NCBI RefSeq assembly: GCF_900112315.1
Contig: NZ_FOLL01000013.1
Coordinates: 62,001-126,000, forward strand
Source: Parapedobacter composti
GTDB lineage: Bacteria; Bacteroidota; Bacteroidia; Sphingobacteriales; Sphingobacteriaceae
Reading direction: 5' to 3'
DNA length: 64,000 nucleotides
Every line of letters begins with the position of its first letter. Within the stretch, counting starts at the first letter, position 1. The notes beneath the pieces are model-generated. The model did not search any database. It worked only from the letters and a program-made list of their open reading frames with translations, and had not been told where the DNA came from. The position numbers and the translations under genes were made by a program. Positions 34,438-43,795 of this stretch are shown one piece after another.

Positions 34438-35646
34438 ATGAAAAAATCAGGTACTGCCAACCTTCCGCTGCATCACGGACATGTGCCCCGCTGGCTATCC
34501 GAGAGGATGGCCCGGCTTGGATTGGCCATTACGGAATGTATTCTGCAGGATTTCGGAAAGCGGGATTATCTGAGAAGGATGGCTGACCCTTTCTGGTTCC
34601 AGAGTCTGGGTTGTGTCATGGGCATGGATTGGCATTCTTCAGGCATCACAACATCCGTGCTCGGTGCTTTAAAACGCTCCGTTTCTCCGCTTGCCAAGGA
34701 ATTGGGTATTCAAATCTGTGGAGGAAAAGGCAAGCACTCCAGAAATACCCCACAGGAATTGGAACAGTATTGTATGCGTGTTGGATTGAATGGTAACCAG
34801 TTCGCACGGGCTTCAAAGCTGGTAGCCAAAGTGGATAATACCGCTGTTCAGGATGGGTATCAGCTTTACCTGCATACTTTCATCGTGAGTGATGAAGGCG
34901 ATTGGACAGTTGTGCAACAGGGAATGAACGAAACCGATGCGACTGCTCGCAGATACCACTGGCATTCCAACGGGCTAACCTCGTTTACCGAACAGCCGCA
35001 TAGCGCTATCTGCGGCAAAAACCAGGGAAAAATCATTAATATGACAGCTGACGGGGCAGCAGCGGCAAAAGCAACGATCCTAAATCTATGCGCCGAACGG
35101 CCGTCCGCAGTTCTCACGGAAGCCTCCAAATTAGTCATGCCCAACCGTCACGAGATAACCGCCAGTGATATCGACCTTAAACGGCTGGGCGCCATGCTTT
35201 GGCTTACCCATGAAAAATGCCCGGCCGATTTCGAAGAACTTTTGCTCCTGAAAGGCATGGGGCCACGCACCTTGCAGTCTTTAGCACTGGTTAGTGAGAT
35301 TATTTACGGCACACCTGCCCGGTTCGAAGACCCCGCACGGTTTTCCTTTGCGCATGGGGGAAAAGACGGACACCCGTTCCCAGTGCTCACGAAAGTGTAT
35401 GACGAGACCATCGACGTGCTCAACCGCGCTGTCGGGCAGGCAAAACTCGGAGACAGCGACAAAAAGCAGGCGATTAAAGCACTGAGCGACCTGGCATACC
35501 GGGCAGAACGGCATTTTACGCCCCATAACGATATTGATATCCTCCTAAAAAGAGAACGTGACAATGCCTGGAAGCACGGAGGAAAAACGGTCTTCGGCGA
35601 CGCTCCCCCACCCTCAAACCAACTGAAGCTGTTCGATTGGCAGTAG
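34438..35646 (+). CDS. DUF763 family protein
   Basis: 402 residues from the ATG at 34438 (MKKSGTANLPLHHGHVPRWL), which matches the normal DUF763 N-terminus. The frame is open further upstream without homology. Conserved blocks include YQLYLHTFIVSDEGDWTVVQ, ARRYHWHSNG and LLLLKGMGPRTLQSLALVSE. The last reads like a helix-hairpin-helix and suggests nucleic-acid contact. DUF763 proteins occur in archaea and scattered bacteria, with no established function that I know. There is no signal peptide. The gene is divergent from the GntR regulator and shares its upstream region. Nothing in the protein suggests sugar metabolism. Confidence 0.88.
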   Translation: MKKSGTANLPLHHGHVPRWLSERMARLGLAITECILQDFGKRDYLRRMADPFWFQSLGCVMGMDWHSSGITTSVLGALKRSVSPLAKELGIQICGGKGKHSRNTPQELEQYCMRVGLNGNQFARASKLVAKVDNTAVQDGYQLYLHTFIVSDEGDWTVVQQGMNETDATARRYHWHSNGLTSFTEQPHSAICGKNQGKIINMTADGAAAAKATILNLCAERPSAVLTEASKLVMPNRHEITASDIDLKRLGAMLWLTHEKCPADFEELLLLKGMGPRTLQSLALVSEIIYGTPARFEDPARFSFAHGGKDGHPFPVLTKVYDETIDVLNRAVGQAKLGDSDKKQAIKALSDLAYRAERHFTPHNDIDILLKRERDNAWKHGGKTVFGDAPPPSNQLKLFDWQ

Positions 35647-35675
35647 CCACCTGCTTACCGCCCGTCCGGCATTTC

Positions 35676-36455
35676 CTATGGCGATGGACTAACCACCGTC
35701 CAGCCGCCGTCAACTATCAGTGTCTGGCCGGTGATATGCTTAGCACCGTCGCTTACCAAGAAGCATGCCGCTGCAGCGACGTCTTCCGGCGTACCCGGCC
35801 GCCCCAAGGGCGTAAGCCGCGCCCAAGTAGCTTCATATTCATTATCGGCAGCCGTCCGTTCCGTCAATGTGGCGCCCGGAGCCACGGTATTTACATTGAT
35901 ACCGAAGGGCGACAGTTCTACGACCAAGTGCTTAGCCAACATTTCCAGTGCCGCCTTTGACATGCCGTAAGCCGCCAGTTGCTTATGCGCTTGATGTCCG
36001 GTCGCCGACGACATGAACAATAATGAACCACCTGTACGCTGTTTAATAAATTGCTTCGCAGCCTCCTGAGCCAGAAAAAACGTCCCTCCAAGGTTTACTT
36101 CCATCACTTTAAAAAATGACTCGGGCTTATAATCCAGAAAATTACCGAACAGTGTGATGCCAGCATTGGCAATAGCAATGTCCAGTGAGCCTGTTTCAAC
36201 AACGGCCCTTTCAACCAACCGTTTAATAAACCCTAAATCACTGGAATCTCCCGGACAAGCCACACAGCGGCCCAACCGGCTTATCTTTCCGGCCGCGTGT
36301 TCTGCCAAGTCGGCATCGATATCATTAAGTAGCACGGTCGCTCCCTCACGGGCTAATCGTCGGCATATTTCGAATCCTATTCCTTGTCCAGCCCCGGTTA
36401 CGACAGCTGTTTTTCCGTTGAATGCGTTCGATAGTAAGTGATTATTATATTCCAT
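35676..36455 (-). CDS. SDR-family NAD(P)-dependent oxidoreductase
   Basis: Classical short-chain dehydrogenase of 259 residues. The Rossmann glycine motif is VVTGAGQGIGFEI, followed by NAGITLFG, the catalytic Ser (SSATGHQ), the Tyr-x-x-x-Lys pair in AAYGMSKAAL, and the family ending TGQTLIVDGGW. The substrate cannot be told; many close relatives are glucose dehydrogenase or 3-oxoacyl-ACP reductase-like. It is transcribed alone, convergent with the DUF763 gene and divergent from the QorB-like gene. A TATTTTTG -7-like element lies at 36476-36469. Confidence 0.9.
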   Translation of the reverse strand: MEYNNHLLSNAFNGKTAVVTGAGQGIGFEICRRLAREGATVLLNDIDADLAEHAAGKISRLGRCVACPGDSSDLGFIKRLVERAVVETGSLDIAIANAGITLFGNFLDYKPESFFKVMEVNLGGTFFLAQEAAKQFIKQRTGGSLLFMSSATGHQAHKQLAAYGMSKAALEMLAKHLVVELSPFGINVNTVAPGATLTERTAADNEYEATWARLTPLGRPGTPEDVAAAACFLVSDGAKHITGQTLIVDGGWTVVSPSP

Positions 36456-36602
36456 AACTCAGGCGCTTCAAAAATAACATTTAATCGGTAATTGCCCGTC
36501 CTGATGTATCTGTGCTTTCCCGACTACTTAAACGGTTCTCAGCCCCCGGGTCTTTTTAACATTTCCATGGCATTGGGATATTCCTATCTTCATCAAATCC
36601 GG

Positions 36603-36632
36603 TAACTTTGCGTAATAACTTATAATAAGGAG
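36603..36632 (+). promoter_or_regulatory. Promoter -7 element and ribosome binding site of the QorB-like gene
   Basis: TAACTTTG at 36603-36610 fits TAnnTTTG, and AAGGAG at 36627-36632 lies 8 nt before the ATG at 36641. Such a strong Shine-Dalgarno is unusual in this window, where most genes have none visible. Confidence 0.5.
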
Positions 36633-36640
36633 CAACGGAC

Positions 36641-37495
36641 ATGAATATCGCAATAACCGGCGCTACCGGGCAGCTCGGCCGCCTTGTACTAAACATGCTA
36701 ATCCAGCAATCAACGCCGTACCGCATCATCGCGCTGGCCCGATCACCGCAGAAGGCGGCCAACCTGGAGGTTGAGGTTCGCCATGCAGACTACGATAAAC
36801 CGGAAACGCTGGCCGGTGCGTTGCAAGGCGTAAACAGGCTGCTGCTGATTTCCGGGAACGAGGTGGGTAAACGGGCCGAGCAGCACCGCCGGGTCATCGA
36901 GTCGGCCCAAAAAGCCGGAATTGAGTGGATAGTGTATACCAGCCTTCTTCATGCCGACACTTCTTCGCTGAGCCTCGCGCCCGAACACCTTGCCACAGAA
37001 ACCCTGCTAAAGCAGTCGGGCCTTCCGTTCACCTTGCTGCGCAATGGCTGGTATACGGAAAATTATACCGGTTCTATCCCCGGCGCGTTAAAAAGCGGTG
37101 TCCTGTTAGGCAGCGCGGGTGACGGAAAAATTGCCGCTGCAACAAGGGCAGACTTCGCCGAGGCGGCTGCGGCGGTGCTTACTGGCGACGGCCATATTGG
37201 GAAAACCTATGAACTGGCCGGTGACGAAGCCTTCACGCTCAGCGAGCTGGCTGCAGAAATTTCCCACCAAACAGGTGGCAACATCCCCTATAAAAACCTA
37301 CCGGAGGCGGAATACGCCGCCACGCTCCAACGCTTCGGCCTTCATTCAGGTCTTGCACGGGCAATTGCCGGTTGGGATGCCGCCGCGGCAAAAGGAGATC
37401 TCTTTGACGACAGCGGCCAGCTTTCCAGCTTGATTGGCCGCCCCACAACGTCATGGCGCGATACCGTTACCGCTGCATTAAACGAAACATCGTAA
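36641..37495 (+). CDS. NmrA-like / QorB-type NAD(P)H quinone oxidoreductase
   Basis: 284-residue atypical short-chain dehydrogenase. The N-terminal dinucleotide motif is ITGATGQLGRLVL; later parts follow E. coli YtfG (QOR2), including YTSLLHADTS, LRNGWYTENY and YELAGDEAFTLSELA. Members reduce quinones with NADPH or act as NADPH sensors. It is preceded by a good ribosome binding site and its own promoter, and followed by a 105-nt gap before the NrnA-like gene. No sign of recent transfer. Confidence 0.88.
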   Translation: MNIAITGATGQLGRLVLNMLIQQSTPYRIIALARSPQKAANLEVEVRHADYDKPETLAGALQGVNRLLLISGNEVGKRAEQHRRVIESAQKAGIEWIVYTSLLHADTSSLSLAPEHLATETLLKQSGLPFTLLRNGWYTENYTGSIPGALKSGVLLGSAGDGKIAAATRADFAEAAAAVLTGDGHIGKTYELAGDEAFTLSELAAEISHQTGGNIPYKNLPEAEYAATLQRFGLHSGLARAIAGWDAAAAKGDLFDDSGQLSSLIGRPTTSWRDTVTAALNETS

Positions 37496-37574
37496 GCAGG
37501 CGGGCTGCGCTTCAGAAGTCTCGTAAAATTTTCGATTTAATTGTTCAAAAATTCCTTAATCGGATTTTTTATAG

Positions 37575-37582
37575 TAGGTTTG
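37575..37582 (+). promoter_or_regulatory. -7 promoter element of the NrnA-type gene
   Basis: TAGGTTTG fits TAnnTTTG and stands 18 nt before the ATG at 37601, giving a very short leader. No clear -33 element is seen. Confidence 0.4.
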
Positions 37583-37600
37583 CAGACTTTTAACAGTTGA

Positions 37601-38611
37601 ATGTTTACACCGGAAGCGCTTAAGGGGGAACTGACCGAACCGAAGCAGATTGTAGTCACCACGCACCATAAACCTGATGGGGACGCCTTGGGATCCTCAT
37701 TGGCGGTGTACCACTGGCTGAAAGCCAAAGGGCATACTGTACATGTTATCGTGCCATCGGACTTCCCGGCATTCCTTAACTGGTTGCCCGGACGATCGGA
37801 TATCCGGATATACACCGAGGATAAAGCGGCCAACGACGCACTGATTGCAAAAGCACAGTTTATTTTCTGTTTGGATTTCAACGGCTTGGGACGCATCCAC
37901 GCCATGGAAGAAGCACTCAGGAATGCTGAAGGGACCAAGGTGATGATAGACCATCACCTGGATCCGGAGGGGTTTGACAGCTACCGGCACTGGGATAGCG
38001 AAGCAGCAGCTACCGCTCAGTTGGTTTACGATTTCATTGCCAACATAATGGATGATCATCAGGCCATTACCCCTGAAATCGCCACGTGCCTCTATACCGG
38101 CATCATGACCGATACCGGTTCCTTCAGGTTCCAGACCACCACACCGCTGGTGCACCGGATCGCAGCCGACCTGATTACCTTAGGTGCAAAAAATTGGGAA
38201 ATACACGAACAGGTTTACAACAGTTTTTCAGAAAACCGGCTGAAGTTTCTTGGCTTCTGCCTGTTAAACAGACTGGAGGTACTCCATGAATACCGCACCG
38301 CGTTGTTCAGTATTTCACGACACGATCTCAGCCGGTTTCAAATCACTACCGGAGATACCGAAGGACTGGTCAACTATGCATTATCTATCAGTGGCATGAG
38401 GCTTGCCGCGTTAATCGTAGACCGTACCGAACAGGTGAAACTGTCGCTGCGTTCTGTCGGGAATTTTCCCTGCAACGAAGTCTGCAAAAAACACTTCAAT
38501 GGAGGAGGTCACCGCAATGCAGCCGGAGGCAATTCAAACGAGCCACTGCCCAAGGTGGTTGCGGCGTTTAAATCCATATTACCAGCATATAAAGTACTTT
38601 TAACACAATAA
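37601..38611 (+). CDS. nrnA: DHH/DHHA1 phosphoesterase, NrnA-type oligoribonuclease / pAp phosphatase
   Basis: 336 residues. The DHH domain shows THHKPDGDALGSS (DxD-type metal ligands), FCLDFNGL, the name-giving DHH in VMIDHHLDP, and TGIMTDTGSFRF. The C-terminal DHHA1 domain has the GGGHRNAAGG signature. Members degrade short RNA and remove the 3' phosphate from pAp in organisms without Orn. The gene is followed after 16 nt by the FKBP gene, the usual Bacteroidota neighbourhood. Cytoplasmic; no signal peptide. Confidence 0.92.
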   Translation: MFTPEALKGELTEPKQIVVTTHHKPDGDALGSSLAVYHWLKAKGHTVHVIVPSDFPAFLNWLPGRSDIRIYTEDKAANDALIAKAQFIFCLDFNGLGRIHAMEEALRNAEGTKVMIDHHLDPEGFDSYRHWDSEAAATAQLVYDFIANIMDDHQAITPEIATCLYTGIMTDTGSFRFQTTTPLVHRIAADLITLGAKNWEIHEQVYNSFSENRLKFLGFCLLNRLEVLHEYRTALFSISRHDLSRFQITTGDTEGLVNYALSISGMRLAALIVDRTEQVKLSLRSVGNFPCNEVCKKHFNGGGHRNAAGGNSNEPLPKVVAAFKSILPAYKVLLTQ

Positions 38612-38627
38612 TTAACTACACTCAAAA

Positions 38628-39602
38628 ATGAAGAAATCAATTTTCAGTTTAGGTCTTGCAGCGGCAGTATTGGCCGGAGCCTGCCAGCAGTTCAAAACAG
38701 GCGATGGAGGCTTACAATACAAAATCGTGAAAGACAACGGACAGCCGAAAGCGCAAACGGGCGACCTGCTTTCCGTGAACATGACCGTAACGACCGATAG
38801 GAATGATTCACTGCTCACCAGCACCTATAAGATAGGTCTTCCCCAAATCGTCAACATTACGCCCGACACATTGCCTGGAGCATATTCCGGTGATTACAGT
38901 TCAATGTTCCGCATGCTGGGCGAAGGTGACAGCGCGATATTCAAGCTCAATTTAGACACGATGGCTGCAAAAACCATGCAGCCGAAGCCCGAGTTTGCCG
39001 ATAAGTACGTAACCTTCACTGTCAAGGTAAACAAACACTTCAAGAAAGGCGATCTTACAGACAGCGCCCTTTACGCGGAGGTAAACACTTACTTTGATGG
39101 TGAAATCGAAAAGTTGAAGGCTTCGGAAGAAAGCAAAATCGACAATTACATCAAAAAGAACAACCTGCAGCCAATGAAAACGGCATCCGGACTGCAATAT
39201 GTGATTACCGAAGAGGGAACGGGTGAAAAGCCTGTAGCAGGCGATACCGTCGAAGTAAACTATACCGGCACGCTGATTGGCTCAGGCGACGTATTTGACA
39301 CCTCCATCAAGGAAGTAGCTGAAAAAAACAAAATCTACAATGCCATGCGTCCATATGAGCCCGCCAAATTTGCCATTGGCGTACGCCAGGTTATTCCGGG
39401 GTGGGACGAAGGCTTGCTACTGCTCCCTAAAGGAAGCAAGGCTAAACTCATCATTCCTTCCCAATTGGGTTATGGCGAACGCGGGGATATGCGCGGCACC
39501 ATCCCGCCGTTTGCACCCCTGGTCTTCGATATTGAGCTTATCGATATCCTGAAGCCAACAGCAGCGGCTGATAGCACCGCCCAAGGCACCACAGCGCAGT
39601 AA
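38628..39602 (+). CDS. FKBP-type peptidyl-prolyl isomerase lipoprotein
   Basis: 324 residues with lipobox LAGAC near residue 19. A first, degenerate FKBP-like region (about 25-130, starting GLQYKIVKDNG) precedes a helical linker and a complete C-terminal FKBP domain (about 180-310) with SGLQYVITEEGTGEKP, VNYTGTLIGSG, VFDTS, VIPGWDEGL and IPSQLGYGERG. It probably assists folding of outer-membrane or surface proteins in the periplasm. It is cotranscribed with the NrnA gene (16 nt) and ends in a strong terminator at 39611-39650. Confidence 0.92.
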   Translation: MKKSIFSLGLAAAVLAGACQQFKTGDGGLQYKIVKDNGQPKAQTGDLLSVNMTVTTDRNDSLLTSTYKIGLPQIVNITPDTLPGAYSGDYSSMFRMLGEGDSAIFKLNLDTMAAKTMQPKPEFADKYVTFTVKVNKHFKKGDLTDSALYAEVNTYFDGEIEKLKASEESKIDNYIKKNNLQPMKTASGLQYVITEEGTGEKPVAGDTVEVNYTGTLIGSGDVFDTSIKEVAEKNKIYNAMRPYEPAKFAIGVRQVIPGWDEGLLLLPKGSKAKLIIPSQLGYGERGDMRGTIPPFAPLVFDIELIDILKPTAAADSTAQGTTAQ

Positions 39603-39610
39603 CATGCAAA

Positions 39611-39650
39611 CAAAAACGCCTTCCCTTTCGCGGAAGGCGTTTTTGTTTTA
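39611..39650 (+). terminator. Rho-independent terminator after the FKBP gene
   Basis: A perfect 15-bp stem (39611-39625 with 39633-39647) around a 7-nt loop, with CGCCTTCC on the left arm and a T-rich right arm (TTTTTGTTTT). It begins 8 nt after the stop codon. The A/T symmetry could let it work in both directions. Confidence 0.9.
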
Positions 39651-39667
39651 TATGCTATATTTGCATC

Positions 39668-40444
39668 ATGGCAAATGTCCCGCTCACCGATACCCACACA
39701 CACATCTATTACCTCTACGGTACACCCGAACTCGAAACGCAAATGCAACGGTGTACCGATAACGGTATTGAATACCTGTTATTGCCAAACGTAGACAATG
39801 AATCCATTTCCAGTGTGTTGGGCACCGTAGCGGCTTATCCTGAGCGTTGCTTCGCCATGATGGGGCTCCACCCTTGTGAAGTGAAGGAGGACTACCTCGA
39901 TGCACTGGCCGCAATTGAACTTGCCATTCAAAACAACAACGTATATGGCATCGGCGAAATCGGCATAGACCTCTATTGGGATAAAACCACCCTGCCCTTG
40001 CAACAAGAAGCTTTCCGCATCCAGGCTGGATGGGCTAAAAGCAGCGGCCTGCCGGTCTCCATCCATTGCCGGAATGCCTTTGACGAACTGTTTGCACTGC
40101 TGAAGGAGGTGCAGGATGGCCGCCTGCACGGCGTGCTTCACTGCTTTACCGGAAACCGTGAACAAGCGCAGCAGGCTATCGATTTTGGCCTCCACCTCGG
40201 CATAGGGGGTGTGGTGACTTATAAAAATGCAGGACTGGACACCGTAGTAGCTAATCTTGATCTTCGCCACCTCGTCCTGGAAACTGATGCCCCGTACCTG
40301 GCGCCTGTGCCTTTTCGCGGAAAACGCAATGAAAGCAGTTACTTATGGTATATTGCACAAAAAATTGCAGATTTGCATGGGGTTGATTTAGATACCGTGG
40401 CATCTGCCACCACCGAAAATGCCAAGCGAATTTTTGGCATTTGA
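39668..40444 (+). CDS. TatD-family metal-dependent hydrolase / DNase
   Basis: 258 residues with all the usual metal ligands: DTHTHIY at the N-terminus, GEIGIDLYWDK, SIHCRNAFDE, LHCFTGN and ETDAPYLAPVP. TatD proteins are 3'-5' exonucleases or quality-control deacylases. The length is that of the family. The ATG lies 18 nt after the terminator of the FKBP gene, and the asparaginase gene follows after 27 nt on the same strand. Confidence 0.93.
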   Translation: MANVPLTDTHTHIYYLYGTPELETQMQRCTDNGIEYLLLPNVDNESISSVLGTVAAYPERCFAMMGLHPCEVKEDYLDALAAIELAIQNNNVYGIGEIGIDLYWDKTTLPLQQEAFRIQAGWAKSSGLPVSIHCRNAFDELFALLKEVQDGRLHGVLHCFTGNREQAQQAIDFGLHLGIGGVVTYKNAGLDTVVANLDLRHLVLETDAPYLAPVPFRGKRNESSYLWYIAQKIADLHGVDLDTVASATTENAKRIFGI

Positions 40445-40471
40445 TAGCCGGAAAAACCAAACGCTGACTAA

Positions 40472-41488
40472 ATGAATAATATTTTCGTAATCTATACCGG
40501 GGGAACCATCGGGATGGTCAAAGACGAACACAACGGTACATTTGTACCCTTTGACTTTGAGCTCATTGCCAAAAACATCCCTGAATTGGCCCGGCTTAAT
40601 TATAAGCTGAGCGTATATTCCTTTACCCCGATTATTGATTCATCCAATATGCAGCCGGCAATCTGGCTGGAAATGGCCACTATCATCAAGGACAATTACG
40701 ATGATTACGATGGTTTTGTCATTCTCCACGGTTCGGATACCATGGCATTTTCCGCTTCTGCATTGAGTTTCATGCTGGAAGGACTTCAAAAACCCGTTAT
40801 CCTTTCTGGCTCACAGCTGCCCATCGGCGAAATACGGACCGATGCCCGCGAAAATCTCATCACCGCCCTGGAACTTGCATCCGCAAAAAAGAAGGGAAAA
40901 TCGCTCATCCATGAAGTATGCATATTTTTTGACAACAAACTCTTCCGGGGCAATCGTTCATTCAAATATAATTCAGCCAAATTCGAAGCGTTCAGGTCGC
41001 CAAATTACCCTGTATTGGTCGAAGCAGGCGTACACCTTAAATATAATCAGGAGGCGCTGCTCGACAATAGTGACAAGGAATTCATTTTACATACCAAACT
41101 GGATAATGCCGTATCGGTGCTTAAACTGTATCCCGGCATCAGCCCGCAAGTGGTCAGGGCTGTCCTTGAGTCCGAAGCACGATCGGTCATTATGGAAACA
41201 TTCGGATCCGGCAATACAACTACTGATAGGTGGTTCCTGGATTTGCTGCGCGACGCCATCCGCAACGGCAAAAACATCCTCAATATCTCCCAATGCAAGG
41301 TCGGAAGCGTAGAATTAGGGCGCTACGAAACCAGCAAATATCTTAAGGAAATGGGCGTGCTCAGCGGTTACGATATGACGTTTGAAGCCGCCGTAACCAA
41401 ACTCATGTACCTACAGGGCGAGTTTGAAAGCCAAAGCGACGTAGCCTACTGGGCTGAACAGAATATCCGGGGAGAACTCACCGCATAA
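40472..41488 (+). CDS. ansA: Type I (cytoplasmic) L-asparaginase
   Basis: 338 residues. The first catalytic Thr is in IYTGGTIGM at the N-terminus, and the second Thr-Asp-Lys region is in FVILHGSDTMAFSASALSFM and SQLPIGEIRTDARENL. There is no signal peptide, so it is the cytoplasmic enzyme hydrolysing asparagine to aspartate and ammonia. The gene is probably cotranscribed with tatD. Its stop is 18 nt from that of the convergent NTF2-like gene. Confidence 0.93.
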   Translation: MNNIFVIYTGGTIGMVKDEHNGTFVPFDFELIAKNIPELARLNYKLSVYSFTPIIDSSNMQPAIWLEMATIIKDNYDDYDGFVILHGSDTMAFSASALSFMLEGLQKPVILSGSQLPIGEIRTDARENLITALELASAKKKGKSLIHEVCIFFDNKLFRGNRSFKYNSAKFEAFRSPNYPVLVEAGVHLKYNQEALLDNSDKEFILHTKLDNAVSVLKLYPGISPQVVRAVLESEARSVIMETFGSGNTTTDRWFLDLLRDAIRNGKNILNISQCKVGSVELGRYETSKYLKEMGVLSGYDMTFEAAVTKLMYLQGEFESQSDVAYWAEQNIRGELTA

Positions 41489-41506
41489 CATCAGCTACCG
41501 ATAAGC

Positions 41507-41932
41507 TCATCTCACTGCTTGCCTTGCCAGCAACTTCCATTGCCCATCGGCACGCTGCCATACCGTCATCACCTGCAGCCGGATAGTCGCTGGATCTTTC
41601 CCTGCGTCGGCTGTTTCGGCTTCCAATTGATGGCGGACGATGGCGACATCCCCTGACGTGGTGATCTGCTGATCGGACAGCCGGATACTCAAAAAATTGG
41701 ACGCCCCGGTAGCCAAGGTGCGTATAAATTCTTCCTTACTCTCTACAATACCGCTGGAGTGGCCATAACTGAGCGAAGCCGCGGTCAATCGTTCCAACGC
41801 AGCGGTATCGGCATCCACCAACGCCTGCCGAAAGGCTTCTACCGTACGTTCGATGGTAGATGCACCCTCTTGACCTTGAGGATTACAAGCAACCAGCCCC
41901 ACCAATGTAATAAGTGAATAAAATGTTTTCAT
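41507..41932 (-). CDS. NTF2-like (DUF4440-type) lipoprotein
   Basis: 141 residues with lipobox VGLVAC (Cys16) and a cone-shaped NTF2-like fold of about 110 residues: FRQALVDADTAALERLTAAS, GHSSGIVESKEEFIRTL, GDVAIVRHQL and VMTVWQRADGQWKLLARQAV. Related domains bind small hydrophobic ligands or act as isomerases; no catalytic residues can be assigned. It overlaps the aldolase gene by 4 nt (ATGA) and is the last gene of the four-gene unit, so its role is probably linked to that pathway. Confidence 0.85.
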   Translation of the reverse strand: MKTFYSLITLVGLVACNPQGQEGASTIERTVEAFRQALVDADTAALERLTAASLSYGHSSGIVESKEEFIRTLATGASNFLSIRLSDQQITTSGDVAIVRHQLEAETADAGKDPATIRLQVMTVWQRADGQWKLLARQAVR

Positions 41933-42705
41933 GCCTTCAGATTTAACTGTTCATACCAAGCCAGGATATCTTGATATCCCTTCCGCAGGATACCCAGATC
42001 TGAATCGATGGCCATACAGCGGTATCCCAACGAAGCCAAGTTAGTAAAATCATCCCGGTTACGCAACAGGATTCCCGCCTGCTTGCCATGTGCCTCGGCC
42101 GCGCCGGCCACCTGCCGTAACGCATCCTCAAAGCTGATAGCATCTGCATCGGGCTGATGGGCCAAGGCCAACTTCAGGTCACCTGGCCCTACAAATAAGA
42201 CGTCCACACCTTCCACAGCGGCTATATCATACGCGTGCCGCACGCCTTCCGCGTCTTCTATTTGCGCTAGGAAAAGCGGACGAACCGCCGTGGGATCTGC
42301 CGACGGTTCCATCCCATACCGGTAGGCACGCACTGTGGTCGAATAGCCACGGTGGCCGGCAGGCGGATACCGCATCGCCGCCACACAGTCGGCCGCCTGT
42401 TGCGCAGACGAAACATGAGGCAGCATGATGCCATCGGCACCCCAATCCAATACGCGGGCTATCGTCGCGGCGTGCAATTCCGGCACGCGTACGATTGCTG
42501 CGGCTTCCCCCCCGGCCGTAGCCCGAAGAAGTCCGGGAAGCGCTGCCTCCGGCGAACTGCCATGCTCAAGGTCCAATAATAACCAGCTAAAAGAAAATTG
42601 AGCTGCAAGCTCCGCCACCACCGGGGAACCGACACTCAGCCATGTCCCCAACTTAACCGACCCATCCAAAAATTGGTCGTATTTTCTAACGTCATGTTTG
42701 TTCAT
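41929..42705 (-). CDS. HpcH/HpaI-family class II aldolase
   Basis: 258-residue pyruvate-dependent aldolase of the HpcH/HpaI family (2-keto-3-deoxy acid type). Typical blocks: LGTWLSVGSPVVAEL, LLLDLEHGSS (metal-site Glu and catalytic His nearby), DWGADGIMLPHV, HRGYSTTVRAYRYG, LAQIEDAEGVRHA and VLFVGPGDL. The family splits 4-hydroxy-2-keto acids to pyruvate and an aldehyde. The gene overlaps the kinase gene by 4 nt and the NTF2-like gene by 4 nt. With a transporter and a kinase it suggests breakdown of an imported acid. Confidence 0.9.
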   Translation of the reverse strand: MNKHDVRKYDQFLDGSVKLGTWLSVGSPVVAELAAQFSFSWLLLDLEHGSSPEAALPGLLRATAGGEAAAIVRVPELHAATIARVLDWGADGIMLPHVSSAQQAADCVAAMRYPPAGHRGYSTTVRAYRYGMEPSADPTAVRPLFLAQIEDAEGVRHAYDIAAVEGVDVLFVGPGDLKLALAHQPDADAISFEDALRQVAGAAEAHGKQAGILLRNRDDFTNLASLGYRCMAIDSDLGILRKGYQDILAWYEQLNLKA

Positions 42706-43790
42706 AATGTCGCAATTGATTTATTCCCCCGCAGCCCTTCGCAAGCGCTTTCTATTCGTTCCAATGTAAATTGTCGCAAACTTTTATGCTTTGGATTATT
42801 CAAGAAAAACTTATCTGACTTTTCAAAATAATTTCCTTTCACCCGGATTACCGATTTGAAGACAATGTTGCGCAGCAGGTGCAACCAAAACCGCTGTTCA
42901 AAATCACTGGGCAACGACCTCAACTGCTGGTAACCGGCGATGGCTGACGCTAACACATCGCCTGAGTGAAAACAGCCCAGCAGCGACAGATCGTCCGTTG
43001 GATCGCCAGATACCGCATCATCCCAATCCACAATCGCCGTGATGCGGTTACCATCGCCCAGAATATTCCATAGCGCAAGATCTTTGTGTACGAGACAACC
43101 TGCCTCTAATTGCAGCAACGGACGGGCTCCATTGGCCAAATCCTTCAACTCTGCAATCTTGCGTTCGCCGATGAACCCTGCCGAGCCCAGGAAGTCCAAA
43201 TGCACATCCCAATTCAAGAAAAAATACTTTTCATACGTATCATGGTATCCCTCCAGCCGACCGTGGTTGTGCAGCACTTCCGGATTGAAAAGCCCATATT
43301 TACCGGGCGTGATGGACTGCCACATTGCGATATACTGCCCGATTTCTTCTGCTGTGGCCAGTACATCCAGTTCCCCCCTTTTTTCTATCACATTCAAGTC
43401 GTTATTATCAATGCATTCCATCACCTGGATGGCAAACGGCACCTTTGAGCGTGATGTATCCGTCAAGTATACCGTAGGTGCCGGCACGCCCAGCTGCTTC
43501 ACACTCTCCAGCACGTGAGATTCCACAGCCATATAGTCGTCCTTTTCCGGACCGTTCTCCAGCCGCACGAAATATTTCGTCGGACCCTGGTAAGCAAAAT
43601 AGGTGATGTGGTTGCCCTGTCCGCCAGCAGGCGTTAATTTAACAGAGCCATCATTAAAATATTGTGTCAGATAATCATTCAATTGATTCGCTATCCCCAG
43701 GTTTTCTTCGTCGGACGACGGAGGCTGTGTATTTGCGATGGTATGCGGACGATCGGATTTCCAATAATAAATCGCTTTTCTAATTGCCAT
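42702..43790 (-). CDS. APH-fold small-molecule kinase
   Basis: 362 residues with the aminoglycoside/choline-kinase fold. The catalytic loop is LVHKDLALWNIL (HxDxxxxN) and the metal site is IVDWDDAVSGDPTDDLS; the N-lobe has KYFVRLENGPEKDDYMAVE. Given the neighbours (SBF transporter 5 nt upstream, aldolase overlapping by 4 nt) it probably phosphorylates a metabolite, not an antibiotic. The substrate is unknown. Confidence 0.85.
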   Translation of the reverse strand: MAIRKAIYYWKSDRPHTIANTQPPSSDEENLGIANQLNDYLTQYFNDGSVKLTPAGGQGNHITYFAYQGPTKYFVRLENGPEKDDYMAVESHVLESVKQLGVPAPTVYLTDTSRSKVPFAIQVMECIDNNDLNVIEKRGELDVLATAEEIGQYIAMWQSITPGKYGLFNPEVLHNHGRLEGYHDTYEKYFFLNWDVHLDFLGSAGFIGERKIAELKDLANGARPLLQLEAGCLVHKDLALWNILGDGNRITAIVDWDDAVSGDPTDDLSLLGCFHSGDVLASAIAGYQQLRSLPSDFEQRFWLHLLRNIVFKSVIRVKGNYFEKSDKFFLNNPKHKSLRQFTLERIESACEGLRGNKSIATL

Positions 43791-43795
43791 ATAAA

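Noticed and set aside
42702-43790. Antibiotic (aminoglycoside) resistance gene
   Set aside because: The APH fold is shared by many metabolite kinases, and overlap with an aldolase gene and adjacency to a transporter point to metabolism.
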